Notes under the pieces: model-generated | Database searches by the model: none | What the model saw: the letters and a program-made list of their open reading frames with translations, nothing else | What the model was told of the DNA's origin: nothing | Translations under genes and position numbers: made by a program | Part shown: positions 6,821-15,220 of the stretch, piece by piece | How the letters are laid out: each line of letters starts with the position of its first letter | Position numbering within the stretch: position 1 is the stretch's first letter | DNA from: Phycisphaerales bacterium UBA2421 | GTDB taxonomy: Bacteria; Planctomycetota; Phycisphaerae; Tepidisphaerales; Tepidisphaeraceae | Direction of reading: 5' to 3' | Assembly (NCBI GenBank): GCA_002343075.1 | Contig: DDRH01000022.1 | Coordinates: 1 to 64,000, forward strand | DNA: 64,000 bases

Positions 6821-8737
6821 ATGATTATTCGATTTCTGGCTGGCGTTCTCGCTGTTGCCTTGTGCGCCCCGCAGACAATGGCACAAAAGCAGGCTCCCCG
6901 AAATGCAATGCCCGCCGGGCAGGTGAATCTGCCTTACACGTTCAACGTGGGCGATATGCAGTGGATCATCCAGCGGGGGGGATGGTTTCAACATCAGGGC
7001 AATCAACCGCTGTTTGGGCAGGCGGCCAACATCACCATCAACGGGCAGGGTTTGCAGGGGAATTTCAACCGCGGCAGCATCGACCCGAAGACCGAAGAAC
7101 TCGTGCTCGAAGGTCTGCAAGCCGGGGGAGTCACCTTTACCCGGCGCATCAGCTTCAACCGTGAGCAAAGTTACATTCGATACATCGACATTTTCAACAA
7201 CAGCGGCAACGCCGAACAGCAGTTGCAGGTGATGATGCAGACGTCGCTCAATTTTGGCGTGAACGCCGGCGACTTAATCGCTGACCCAAAGCAGCCGGGG
7301 AGCAGCCTGGCTTGGATCGCGCAGACTGGCGGGGGTGCGAGCGTGCTCGAACTGTGGGCCGGGCCGGGCACCAAGGTTGCGCCGCAAGTAAACTGGCAGC
7401 AAGGCAATAGTTTTGTGCAGGCCACTTACACGCTCTCCATTCCTGCCAACGGGCAGGCGGCGCTGGCGCACTTTCATGGCGTACACCCTTCCAATGAAGC
7501 CGCGGCGGCCTTCGTGAAGGAGACCCGCCCGCAGCATTTGCTGGCCGGGGTCGGCAGCGAGCTGCGCAAGCTTATCGTCAACTTTCGCGCCACAGGGATG
7601 ATGCTTGGCGACCGCGAGCTGCTTCGCGGCGATGTGCTGGATGTCATTGAGCTGCGGACGGGCGATCAATTGCGTGGCACGCTGGCCCCGGCAAGCTACC
7701 AGGTTGATACCGGCTTCGGCACGATCGAGCTTCCTTCGGCGCGGGTGCTGGGGATGATCACGTCCGGCTCATTCCGCCCGCGGCAGTTACTCGTGACGCG
7801 CGACGGGGAGATTATCGGTGGTACACTTCGCGCCGAGACGATCAGCATCCAACTCTCAAGCGGCCAGGCAACTGCAGTGCCCTTATCGCAGGTTGCACGG
7901 CTGGGGTATCGCAAGGGCGTCGAAGAGGTCGATGAGGTGCCCTTTGGCAAGCCTATGATCGTCCTCCGCACCGGCGACAGGCTGGCATTTGAACCCCCAG
8001 CCGAGCCTGTCGAGTTGCTGACGCGCTTTGGCACGGTCCGGCTGCCGATGAGCAAGTTTGCCGCGATCGATCTGCGCGGCACCGAGTCGGCAGTGCATGT
8101 CGCGACGCTTGTCGATGGCAGCCGGTTTGGCGGGTTGCTGCAGGCCGAACAGCTTTCGGTCAGGCTTGCGGCCACCGGGCAGGCCATCTCGCTGCCAGTT
8201 GGCGCGATCGCGCTTTTACAGATGCAGGCCGAACTCCCCGAGCCCGCCACTGACGCGCCGACGCTTGAATTGGCGGGTGGCGATCTGCTGGTTGCGCCGC
8301 TTCAAGGCAAGATGCAGCTCGACACAGCCTTTGACACGCTATCGCTTAACGCTGCCGAGATCACCTCGGTGGTGCCGCTAAAAGAAAGCGGATTTGATGT
8401 GCAGGTGACACTATGGGATCAAACCACGGTCAGCGGGCAGCTGCGCGATGGTGCACTGCAATGCCTTCTTGCGGGCGACGTATCGCTTTCGGTCCCGCTG
8501 CCGCTGCTTGCGGAATACACCCAGCCGCAACCGATGCCCTCGGGCACCGCGGTTGAGAATATTCAAAAGCTCGTTCTGCAACTGAACGACGACGATTTCG
8601 CGAAGCGGGAACAGGCTGAGCAGCAACTGATCGCAATCGGCGATGTTGTTGTGCCCGTTCTGAAAGATCTGCGCCCCAAACAACAACTCGAAGCCCAGCA
8701 GCGAATTGATTCAATCCTGGCGAAGCTGAAAAAATAG
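6821..8737 (+). CDS. Secreted protein with repeated beta modules, function unknown
   Basis: The 638-residue protein starts with a signal peptide (MIIRFLAGVLAVALCAPQTMA, cleavage near residue 23). The N-terminal third (about 30-250) is a beta-rich domain rich in Asn, Gln and Gly. From about residue 270 to 550 there are roughly six units of about 50 residues built on a pattern like [RD]-[TG]-[DG]-x-x-x-G-x-L followed by FGTxxLP, for example ELRTGDQLRGTL, VTRDGEIIGGTL and VLRTGDRLAFE. The C-terminal 60 residues form a helical tail (LNDDDFAKREQAEQQLIAIG) resembling half of a HEAT-type repeat often seen at the end of planctomycete secreted proteins. The ATG has a GGAG seven bases before it. I do not recognise a catalytic motif. 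Confidence 0.7.
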   Translation: MIIRFLAGVLAVALCAPQTMAQKQAPRNAMPAGQVNLPYTFNVGDMQWIIQRGGWFQHQGNQPLFGQAANITINGQGLQGNFNRGSIDPKTEELVLEGLQAGGVTFTRRISFNREQSYIRYIDIFNNSGNAEQQLQVMMQTSLNFGVNAGDLIADPKQPGSSLAWIAQTGGGASVLELWAGPGTKVAPQVNWQQGNSFVQATYTLSIPANGQAALAHFHGVHPSNEAAAAFVKETRPQHLLAGVGSELRKLIVNFRATGMMLGDRELLRGDVLDVIELRTGDQLRGTLAPASYQVDTGFGTIELPSARVLGMITSGSFRPRQLLVTRDGEIIGGTLRAETISIQLSSGQATAVPLSQVARLGYRKGVEEVDEVPFGKPMIVLRTGDRLAFEPPAEPVELLTRFGTVRLPMSKFAAIDLRGTESAVHVATLVDGSRFGGLLQAEQLSVRLAATGQAISLPVGAIALLQMQAELPEPATDAPTLELAGGDLLVAPLQGKMQLDTAFDTLSLNAAEITSVVPLKESGFDVQVTLWDQTTVSGQLRDGALQCLLAGDVSLSVPLPLLAEYTQPQPMPSGTAVENIQKLVLQLNDDDFAKREQAEQQLIAIGDVVVPVLKDLRPKQQLEAQQRIDSILAKLKK

Positions 8738-8802
8738 CGCGAGTGGGTTATGCGGATTTCGGGCTCTGCACTTCGGCCCTTCGCGGGGAGATCGATCGGC
8801 GA

Positions 8803-9183
8803 TCACTTTCTAAACGTCACCGCCATCTCGTGCTTTCCATTGCTCAGCGGCCGCGCGCGGATGACTTCGGCGACGTAGGTCGTCGTCTTCCCGTTTTGCA
8901 TGACCATTTTCAGCGTGGAGCCGACAGTCAGGCCCTCGCGCAGAAGGAATGAAACGCCGTTGTGGGCCGATTCTCGCGTGAGCACATCATGGCTGCTGCC
9001 GGCGCTGGGGCCGTCAAGCAGCATGATCGATGCCTTCACCATCGCCGGGCGGCGATGCTCGCGCCGGCGCTCGCGGTCGGCGAGAATCGCTGCGGCGTCG
9101 TTGAGCGTTGCAATCGAAGTTTGAGTAGAGTCCACACCCCCGGCGGCGGGCCGGGAACCGCTGTGTTCGCTTGGCGTTTCCAT
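8803..9183 (-). CDS. PilZ-like domain protein
   Basis: The protein has 126 residues. After a flexible Ser/Gly/Thr-rich leader comes RERRREHRRPAMVKA and then ESAHNGVSFLLREGLTVGS. This resembles the PilZ pattern RxxxR ... D/NxSxxGxxF with a following beta strand (TTTYVAEVIRARPLSNG). The first Asp/Asn of the second motif is Glu here, so binding of cyclic di-GMP is uncertain. PilZ proteins relay cyclic di-GMP levels to motility, polysaccharide synthesis or transcription. The start at 9183 was chosen because upstream in-frame options are TTG codons. No good Shine-Dalgarno sequence is visible. It is convergent with the preceding secreted protein gene. Confidence 0.6.
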   Translation of the reverse strand: METPSEHSGSRPAAGGVDSTQTSIATLNDAAAILADRERRREHRRPAMVKASIMLLDGPSAGSSHDVLTRESAHNGVSFLLREGLTVGSTLKMVMQNGKTTTYVAEVIRARPLSNGKHEMAVTFRK

Positions 9184-9401
9184 GCGTATGATTTTTTTGG
9201 GCGTAAATTTCTTGGATGGCTGAAGTCGCGATCCGTCAGGGCACTTCAACAAAAGTTGTTAACTGCCGGCCGCACTCGTCTTCCCCGACGCATCCTTGCC
9301 TGCGGCCTGCGCCACAGTATTGCGATTGATCGCGCTGATGCAAATTATCGGAGCTGAGTTAAACAATAGATATGCTGAGTTAGGACGATCACGGAGTTTC
9401 G

Positions 9402-10001
9402 ATGCCTGAGCAGCCGCTCGACTACGGATTAGCCCCGCCTTCACGACGATTTCGTAAGCTGATTTTTGCCTTGATCGGGTTAGTTGTCGTTGCAGGCTCA
9501 TTCGCACTACTGCCTTCACTGAGTCATCGGTCAAGTAGGGCTAGTCCTTTGCTGCGCTGCAAGAACAATCTGCGTCAGATTGGCATGGCCTTGCACCTCT
9601 ACGCATCGCGCGACGGAGCCTTGCCACACACACTCCAACTGCTTTTCGATGAACCCGAGTACGCCTTCTCTACAGGTGACTTCTTGTGTACTTCAAGTGC
9701 CGTATCGCCGGTGCTGCCAACCGGCCGGGAATCGTCGCCTACATCATTGCAGCGCGCCGGCGGAGCCAGTTATGTATACGTTGCTGGCGGATTGAAGTTG
9801 AACGAAATGTCGCCTGACATCGTGTTGGCTTATGAGCCCCCTGAAAATCACGGCGGCAAAATGATGCTTGTCCTCTTCGGCGATTGCCGCGTCGAAACAC
9901 TGGTCGACGGAGGGCCAGTTACCAAGTCTCGGATCGACGACTTGATTCGCCAAGCCGAGCGAGGCATCAAACCGGTGGTTCTTTCCCCGCTGCCGCGGTG
10001 A
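9402..10001 (+). CDS. Membrane-anchored prepilin-like (DUF1559-type) protein
   Basis: The protein has 199 residues: a short cytoplasmic head, one transmembrane helix (LIFALIGLVVVAGSFALLP, about 20-38) and a periplasmic part. Directly after the helix comes RCKNNLRQIGMALHLYAS, which matches the CxNNLKQIGLALHNYxxxxG signature of planctomycete type II secretion/prepilin-like proteins. Unlike true prepilins it lacks the G-F-T-L-x-E cleavage motif at the membrane edge, so it is probably a stably anchored pseudopilin-like protein. The C-terminal part ends with VLFGDCRVETL, similar to the H/GDGxV motif of the family. Its role is unknown. It is co-directional with the YncE-PDZ gene 54 bases downstream. 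Confidence 0.65.
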   Translation: MPEQPLDYGLAPPSRRFRKLIFALIGLVVVAGSFALLPSLSHRSSRASPLLRCKNNLRQIGMALHLYASRDGALPHTLQLLFDEPEYAFSTGDFLCTSSAVSPVLPTGRESSPTSLQRAGGASYVYVAGGLKLNEMSPDIVLAYEPPENHGGKMMLVLFGDCRVETLVDGGPVTKSRIDDLIRQAERGIKPVVLSPLPR

Positions 10002-10055
10002 AACTTTCGGCGTCTCGCTGTTTTCTACCCGTGGGTTCTACGAAGGATGGAAAAC

Positions 10056-11348
10056 ATGGTGCGATTGGCCGTTATCTCGCTATTGACGTTCCCCTGTCTG
10101 CTTTTGGCTGAGGTCGCCCCGAGCCTGCTCGTGCTCTCGAAAACCGAAAGCAAGCTCTCGATAATCGATCTCGAGACTTTGCAGGTGAAAGCGACCGTGC
10201 CGACGGGCAATTCGCCGCACGAGGTTTGTGTGTCGGCGGACGGCAATACCGCGTTTGTTGCCGATTACGGCGCATCCGTGCCCGGCAGCACCATTACGAT
10301 GATCGATATCCCCGCGGCCAAGGTGATCCGCACGATCGATATCGCCCCGTTGCGCCGCCCGCATGGGATTGGGGAGTTTCAGGGCAAAATTTACTTTACG
10401 AGCGAAACCTCGGCGGCGATCGGGCGATATGATCCTGCAGAGGACAAGGTTGATTTGATCGTCGGCACGGGCCAGCAGGGCAGCCACATGCTCGCGATCG
10501 ACCCTGCCGACGGGCGCATTTACACCACCAACATCGGTTCGGACTCCGTGAGCGCCATCGATCCGCAACGCGGGCCCGGCGGCAGCGCGCTCACCTCGCA
10601 TTGCGACGTTGCTGGCCAGCCGGAAGGGATTGCGCTTTCGCCCGACGGCCGCGAGCTATGGGCCGGCCCGCGGCTGCCGGGGCAGAAGATCAGCATTGTC
10701 GAGACCGCAGGCGACACGGTGAAGCAAACCATCGATTTCGATGGCGTGCCGATCCGCATGACGTTTACCCCGGATGGCAGCAAAGTGCTTGTGAGCGACG
10801 CAAAAAATCATTCGCTGGTCGTCTTCGATGCGAAAACAAAAGAGCGCGTCGGCGAGATTAAGGTCGATGAGATTCCCATCGGCTGCATCATCACCGCCGA
10901 CGGGAGCAAGGCGTTTGTTTCGTGCGCCGCGGCACACAAGGTGGTCGCGGTTGATCTGAAGGAAATGAAGGTGATCGGCTCGATCGACGCAGGGGCAACA
11001 CCCGACGGCATCGCCATCGCACAAGCCAGGCCCGCCGTCACGCCACGCAAGCCCGGCATGCTCGGTGCGCAACTGGAAAATCTCGGCGGGGCCGACGTGG
11101 GCCGGCTGAAGCTCGCCAGCACGCAGGGTGTCATGGTCGTCAACCCCACCCCCAACAGCCCGGCAGCGGCGGCGGGGCTGAAGCCCGATGACGTCATCGT
11201 GTCGATCAACGGCGCGCCCGTCCTGAACGTCCAGAACTTCGTGCGAAAGCTCCAGCGGGCAAGCGCCGGCGACGAGTTGACGTTCGATATCGTCCGCGAT
11301 GGCGAAAAGCAGGCCGTCACGGTCAAACTCGCCCCGCGGCCGGGATGA
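10056..11348 (+). CDS. Secreted YncE-like beta-propeller with C-terminal PDZ domain
   Basis: The 430-residue protein has a signal peptide (MVRLAVISLLTFPCLLLAEV). It is followed by a seven-bladed propeller of YncE/YVTN type: recurring units such as TVPTGNSPHEVCVSADGNTA, CDVAGQPEGIALSPDGRELW and GVPIRMTFTPDGSKVLVSD run from about residue 25 to 325. A PDZ domain follows at about 335-425 (GMLGAQLENLGG, then NSPAAAAGLKPDDVIVSING). Propellers of this type bind ligands or proteins in the periplasm, and PDZ domains bind C-terminal tails of substrates. The fusion suggests a periplasmic scaffold or substrate sensor rather than an enzyme. The ATG at 10056 is preferred over 10047 because AAGGA at 10043 then has proper spacing. 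Confidence 0.75.
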   Translation: MVRLAVISLLTFPCLLLAEVAPSLLVLSKTESKLSIIDLETLQVKATVPTGNSPHEVCVSADGNTAFVADYGASVPGSTITMIDIPAAKVIRTIDIAPLRRPHGIGEFQGKIYFTSETSAAIGRYDPAEDKVDLIVGTGQQGSHMLAIDPADGRIYTTNIGSDSVSAIDPQRGPGGSALTSHCDVAGQPEGIALSPDGRELWAGPRLPGQKISIVETAGDTVKQTIDFDGVPIRMTFTPDGSKVLVSDAKNHSLVVFDAKTKERVGEIKVDEIPIGCIITADGSKAFVSCAAAHKVVAVDLKEMKVIGSIDAGATPDGIAIAQARPAVTPRKPGMLGAQLENLGGADVGRLKLASTQGVMVVNPTPNSPAAAAGLKPDDVIVSINGAPVLNVQNFVRKLQRASAGDELTFDIVRDGEKQAVTVKLAPRPG

Positions 11349-11415
11349 CACGGGCGGCTTTACGTCTGAAGTAAGAACGATCGCGAGCACAAGATGCACC
11401 ACCGCTGAAGGGAGC

Positions 11416-11568
11416 ATGAAAAAGAAGAAGGGCCGGGCTGGTTGCGGAGGAGGATTACCAGCCCGACCCGGCGGAGGAGGACGAGAATCAGATTTTTACA
11501 CAAGCGGCAAAGCAGCACCGTCGATGGTGGCACATTCTCCACTCCAACGACACCAACCCATCGACTGA
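11416..11568 (+). CDS. Possible small basic protein (low confidence)
   Basis: In the 287-base gap after the YncE-PDZ gene, an ATG preceded by GAAGGGAG opens a 50-residue frame starting MKKKKGRAGCGGGLPARPGG. The Lys-rich start and ribosome site are suggestive, but composition is low-complexity and most of the frame overlaps a hairpin (11434-11465). An opposing frame also exists. It may be only a regulatory RNA region. Confidence 0.2.
   Translation: MKKKKGRAGCGGGLPARPGGGGRESDFYTSGKAAPSMVAHSPLQRHQPID
11434..11465. repeat. Inverted repeat with a Shine-Dalgarno-like loop
   Basis: The arms CGGGCTGGT and ACCAGCCCG form a perfect 9-bp stem around a 14-base loop containing GGAGGAGG. There is no T-tract, so it is not a standard terminator. 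It could be a translation-control hairpin or simply the 3' end structure of the upstream gene. Confidence 0.4.
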
Positions 11569-11635
11569 TGCTGCTTCGCCGCGTGCATTGTGATGAACCA
11601 TTCAAAGGCTGTGAATGGATTGCGTTAGCAATCGA

Positions 11636-11920
11636 TTAGATTCCAGCCCCCTCGGCGAGGTATGCCAGGTTGAGGTCGCGCGCGCGGTTTTGCACGCGCT
11701 GCCGAAGGAAACTGGCGAAAGCAGTGGCCCACCTCTTGGCTTCGATGTTATTGGCGTGCCGCGATTTGAAGTCATCAAGGATCGCCGGCAGTAGCTGGGT
11801 GATTTCGTGTGAACTCACCGCTTCACCTGCCGCAAAGCCGCGCTGAAATGTGCGGCTGAGAAGGCTTTCTTCCTCTACCACCGAATCCGACGACAACACC
11901 AGTGCACCAGTAAGTGACAT
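11636..11920 (-). CDS. Small hypothetical helical protein
   Basis: The 94-residue frame begins MSLTGALVLSSDSVVEEESL and ends NLAYLAEGAGI. GAGGTGG lies about five bases upstream of the chosen ATG; an in-frame ATG at 11944 would add eight residues. The predicted protein is mainly helical with charged residues (EIKRW-like, FLRQRVQNRARDL) and no membrane segment or signal peptide. I do not recognise a family. It stands between the YncE-PDZ gene and the radical SAM gene and has no obvious operon partner. The codon usage resembles the neighbours, so I consider it probably real. Confidence 0.45.
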   Translation of the reverse strand: MSLTGALVLSSDSVVEEESLLSRTFQRGFAAGEAVSSHEITQLLPAILDDFKSRHANNIEAKRWATAFASFLRQRVQNRARDLNLAYLAEGAGI

Positions 11921-12154
11921 CTCAACCACCTCGCACATTCGCATGAATCAAACCAGCAGGCTTCAATCAACGTCGCACGCAGCGGCGTTGACATGCCGCC
12001 GGGATAGGCTGGCGGAGGAACGTGAGAAGGGCGCGGATGAGCAGCGACATAGTGAACAGACATTATCTTCAAGTCGATCGGCGGTCAAGCGCTAAACCAT
12101 TATTTTTATATATGACTATTACACTTTGCGTGTAACTCGAATTCGAGAAAGGAT

Positions 12155-13657
12155 TTACATCACGCCTTCGAACATCGCAGCGCGTCGGTTCATGTCGCGG
12201 TCGTTGATGCCGTGGACGGCTTCGAGCAGCCGCATGACCGCCCGGCGGTAGTCGGGCGATTCGCTGGCGGTGTTGTGATGTTCAATGTGCGCCATTCGGT
12301 GGTTGACGGTCAGCGGAATGGCATCCGGAAAATCGCCCGCGTTCCGCTGGAGCATGCGGTGAAAGCCCGTGCCAGTCATGATCGCAAAACGGTTCAACGA
12401 CACCCTCTCGATGGCATGATGATGTCGGCGGAGAAACTCGGCACTGGCCATCACCTCGGTGGCGGTTTCGCCGGGGTAGCCGAGCACCAGCGTGCAGCGA
12501 CAACTGATTCCGGCGGCGGCGGCATCGATCAGGTAGCGGCTGGTGCGCTCAATATTCGTTCCCTTGTGCATCCGGTCGACCATTCGCTGGCTCCCCGACT
12601 CCAACCCGGTCGTCAGGCGCACGCAGCCGCTCGCCGACGCAGCCCGAAGGTCGGCAGCGGTCAGGCCGTTGTCGCGGTCCGCTTGCGCGCCGACGTGAAC
12701 CGCGGCAATCCAGGTAGCGCCGGGCGCCGCGATCTGCATGCCGGCGACTACTGCCCGCCACATCGCGACATTGCTATTGAGCTTCAGATCAGTAAACACG
12801 AATTGCGAAACACCATAAGTGCGGTGATGCAGCGCAATTTCCGACATCACCTGCTCGGGCGATCGCGATCGAAACGTTCGCCCGGCGGTGCTGGTGACAT
12901 CGCTGCAGAACGTGCACGCCCCCCAGGCGCACCCGCGGCCGGTGATGATCGGGGCAATGCGGTTCGGGTAACATTTCCACGGAAAATCGCTGTAATCCGG
13001 AATGGGCACGTCGTCCAGATTTTTCAGCGGCGCCGCGAACGAGCCTTTCGCACGGCCGTGTTCGTCGCGGACGAACAGACCGGGAAACACCGTCAGATCT
13101 GTTTCGGCGACCATCGCTTCTATGATTTCCGGCACGCGCAGCTCCAACTCGCCGGTTGCAAGCGCGGTCATTCCTTCGATGCCGATCCATTCATCAACGA
13201 CTTCGGGCTGAGCAAAGTAGGGCCCGCCCACCAGGACCGGAACCGACGCGCGGCGACAGGCGGCGCACATCGCGGTGCACAGGTCGAAGTACATGAGATA
13301 GGTGCTGATGAGCACCGCCGCTGGCTTTTCGCGTTGCAGCGTGCGATCGAACTCCTGCAGCACCTTGTCGTGCTCGGCGGTGAGCTGCGATAGCCGGCGG
13401 GCGGCCAGACCGTCGCGCAGGTTGCGCACAAGCCGGTTGGTGCTGACGGCGGCGCGATAGTTCAGCTTGGCGAGGGGAAGGCTCAGCGCGTGCGGGCGCC
13501 GCTCGCGTGCCACCCCCTGCACGCCCAGCGCCAGCGGTGAGAAAACCTGCACCGCGCACCCCGCACGCCGAAGCACCGCCGTGAGGTAGCCGATCGGTAG
13601 GGTGGGATAGCGCGCAAAGTTGTTTAAATCGACCAGCAGAACGCGTCTTGACGGCAT
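12155..13657 (-). CDS. B12-binding radical SAM protein
   Basis: The 500-residue protein has an N-terminal Rossmann-like cobalamin-binding region (MPSRRVLLVDLNNFARYPTLP, then AAVLISTYLM and VPVLVGGPYFAQP, to about residue 190). The radical SAM domain follows. Its cluster ligands are Cys 243, 248 and 251 in GRGCAWGACTFCSD, a CX4CX2C spacing instead of the canonical CX3CX2C. Other SAM-domain landmarks follow: FVFTDLKLN, the TGLESGSQRMVDRMHKG segment that binds SAM, and LVLGYPGET. Class B enzymes of this type methylate unactivated carbons or rearrange lipids and natural products. No precursor peptide is visible nearby. The ATG chosen has GGGGAG six bases upstream. It is divergent from the glycosyltransferase gene. 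Confidence 0.85.
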   Translation of the reverse strand: MPSRRVLLVDLNNFARYPTLPIGYLTAVLRRAGCAVQVFSPLALGVQGVARERRPHALSLPLAKLNYRAAVSTNRLVRNLRDGLAARRLSQLTAEHDKVLQEFDRTLQREKPAAVLISTYLMYFDLCTAMCAACRRASVPVLVGGPYFAQPEVVDEWIGIEGMTALATGELELRVPEIIEAMVAETDLTVFPGLFVRDEHGRAKGSFAAPLKNLDDVPIPDYSDFPWKCYPNRIAPIITGRGCAWGACTFCSDVTSTAGRTFRSRSPEQVMSEIALHHRTYGVSQFVFTDLKLNSNVAMWRAVVAGMQIAAPGATWIAAVHVGAQADRDNGLTAADLRAASASGCVRLTTGLESGSQRMVDRMHKGTNIERTSRYLIDAAAAGISCRCTLVLGYPGETATEVMASAEFLRRHHHAIERVSLNRFAIMTGTGFHRMLQRNAGDFPDAIPLTVNHRMAHIEHHNTASESPDYRRAVMRLLEAVHGINDRDMNRRAAMFEGVM

Positions 13658-13708
13658 GAACATCTCCCCGGAACAGCTAAAGCGGCAAAAAAAACTTTGC
13701 TTCGCCAC

Positions 13709-13714
13709 ATTATA
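13709..13714 (-). promoter_or_regulatory. Candidate -10 box for the radical SAM gene
   Basis: The minus strand reads TATAAT here, about 50 bases upstream of the chosen start. No convincing -35 element is present at the standard distance. The 106-base divergent region to the GT4 gene also holds TTGACA on the plus strand (13718-13723) without a clear -10 partner. Confidence 0.35.
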
Positions 13715-13763
13715 CTATTGACATCCCGAATGAATAGTCTCCACCGCCGTCCGAGAATTTCAC

Positions 13764-14960
13764 ATGGACGATATCGCATACCTGGTCAACCGCTACCCCT
13801 CGCAGAGCCACACCTTCATTCGGCGGGAGATTGAGGCACTTGAGAAGCGCGGCCTGACCGTACACCGGTTTTCGCATCGCCCGATCAACGCTCATCCACT
13901 GGAAGCCGCCGACCAGATCGAATTGCGCCGTACGCAAGTGTTGATTTCATCTGGCGTTATGAAAGTCGTCGGCACCGTACTACGAACCGCAGTCGGACGC
14001 CCGGTTCGCTTCGCCCATGCCCTGACGACAGCGGTGACGATGGCTGGACGCGATGGTCGGCTCGCCGGCAATCTGGGGTATGTCATCCTCGCATGCCTGC
14101 TCGGTCGGCTGCTGCGAAAACGCGGCATCCGGCGATTGCATGCCCACTTTGGGACCAACCCCGCTTCAGTCGCCATGCACTGCCGGGGGTTGTTCGACAT
14201 CCCATTCAGTTTCACGGCGCACGGTCCGCACGAGTTTGCCGATCCCGCCGGATTGAGCATCGACCGCAAAATTGCCGCCGCCGACTTTGTTGTTGTGGTC
14301 AGCGAACACGGCCGGCAATTGATGCACGACCGGTTCCCTCACCACAGCAAAAAAATCCATCTCATCCGCTGCGGGCTGGACGATTCTTGGATGAGTAGCG
14401 CAACCGTGCCCATCCCCGGCAATTCGCGCTTCGTTTCCATTGCCCGGCTGGATGAGCAAAAGAATCCGTTACTGCTCATCCGCGCGATCGCCGCACTGCG
14501 CGACGCCGGCACCCTAATACACTTGACGATCGCCGGCGACGGCCCGCTGCGGGGCGGGCTTGAGCGGGAGATCCGGCGATTAAAGCTCACCGATCGCGTG
14601 ACGCTTCCGGGCTGGCAGACACAGCAGCAGATTGCCTGGCTCCTGCACGATTCGCGGGCGCTGGTGCTCTCCAGCGGTGATGAAGGGCTGCCCGTCGCGA
14701 TCATGGAAGCCTTTGCGATGGGGCGCCCGGTCATCGCAACCAACGTCGGCGGCGTGCGCGAGCTCGTTCAACCCGGCGTAACCGGATGGCTCATCCCGCC
14801 GCATGACCAACCCGCATTGGTCGAGGCGATACGAAGTTGTGTGCAGGCTTCAACTCAAAGTTTAAGCGGTATGGCTGCCGTCGGGAGGGCGAATGTGCTC
14901 GCGCGGCATTGCGTCGGTCGGTCGGCGGAGCAGCTCGCAAGTCTGTTCGCCGCCGGGTGA
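13764..14960 (+). CDS. Glycosyltransferase family 4
   Basis: The protein has 398 residues and a GT-B fold. The N-terminal domain starts MDDIAYLVNRYPSQSHTFIR, typical of surface-polysaccharide GT4 enzymes (YPxxSETFIxxEI type), and contains HAHFGTNPASVAMHC and SFTAHGPHEF. The C-terminal donor-binding domain has GDGPLRGGLEREIRRL and the signature EGLPVAIMEAFAMGRPVIAT followed by GGVRELV (about residues 315-345), where the first Glu and the E-x7-E pattern bind the nucleotide sugar. It transfers a sugar from a nucleotide donor to a lipid-linked or polysaccharide acceptor on the cytoplasmic face. It is divergent from the radical SAM gene, and no other glycan-assembly gene is adjacent. Confidence 0.85.
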   Translation: MDDIAYLVNRYPSQSHTFIRREIEALEKRGLTVHRFSHRPINAHPLEAADQIELRRTQVLISSGVMKVVGTVLRTAVGRPVRFAHALTTAVTMAGRDGRLAGNLGYVILACLLGRLLRKRGIRRLHAHFGTNPASVAMHCRGLFDIPFSFTAHGPHEFADPAGLSIDRKIAAADFVVVVSEHGRQLMHDRFPHHSKKIHLIRCGLDDSWMSSATVPIPGNSRFVSIARLDEQKNPLLLIRAIAALRDAGTLIHLTIAGDGPLRGGLEREIRRLKLTDRVTLPGWQTQQQIAWLLHDSRALVLSSGDEGLPVAIMEAFAMGRPVIATNVGGVRELVQPGVTGWLIPPHDQPALVEAIRSCVQASTQSLSGMAAVGRANVLARHCVGRSAEQLASLFAAG

Positions 14961-15220
14961 GATCGGTTCCCGGGGGCCGTCGGTTTATCGTCGCCTTCGC
15001 GCGCAACCTCAGGCCGGCTCTGATCTGCCTCTGCCCGGTCTTCACCCGCAGTGCAGCGGGAGTTTCAACAACTGGCATTCACTACACCCGCAAGGCCGGC
15101 ATGGTGAGTGGCATGGGGGGTCTTCGTGCCCGGGTCTGTTGCGGGGCTTCCGGGGCGCAAATCAAGCCGACGCCCGGTTAACGCGCATCAGTGCAGCTTG
15201 GTATGCACGGCGCGTCATTG

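Noticed and set aside
12212-13393. Open frame of 393 codons on the plus strand, opposite the radical SAM gene
   Set aside because: High-GC antisense shadow; the composition is Arg/Gly/Ala noise and the radical SAM motifs are on the other strand.
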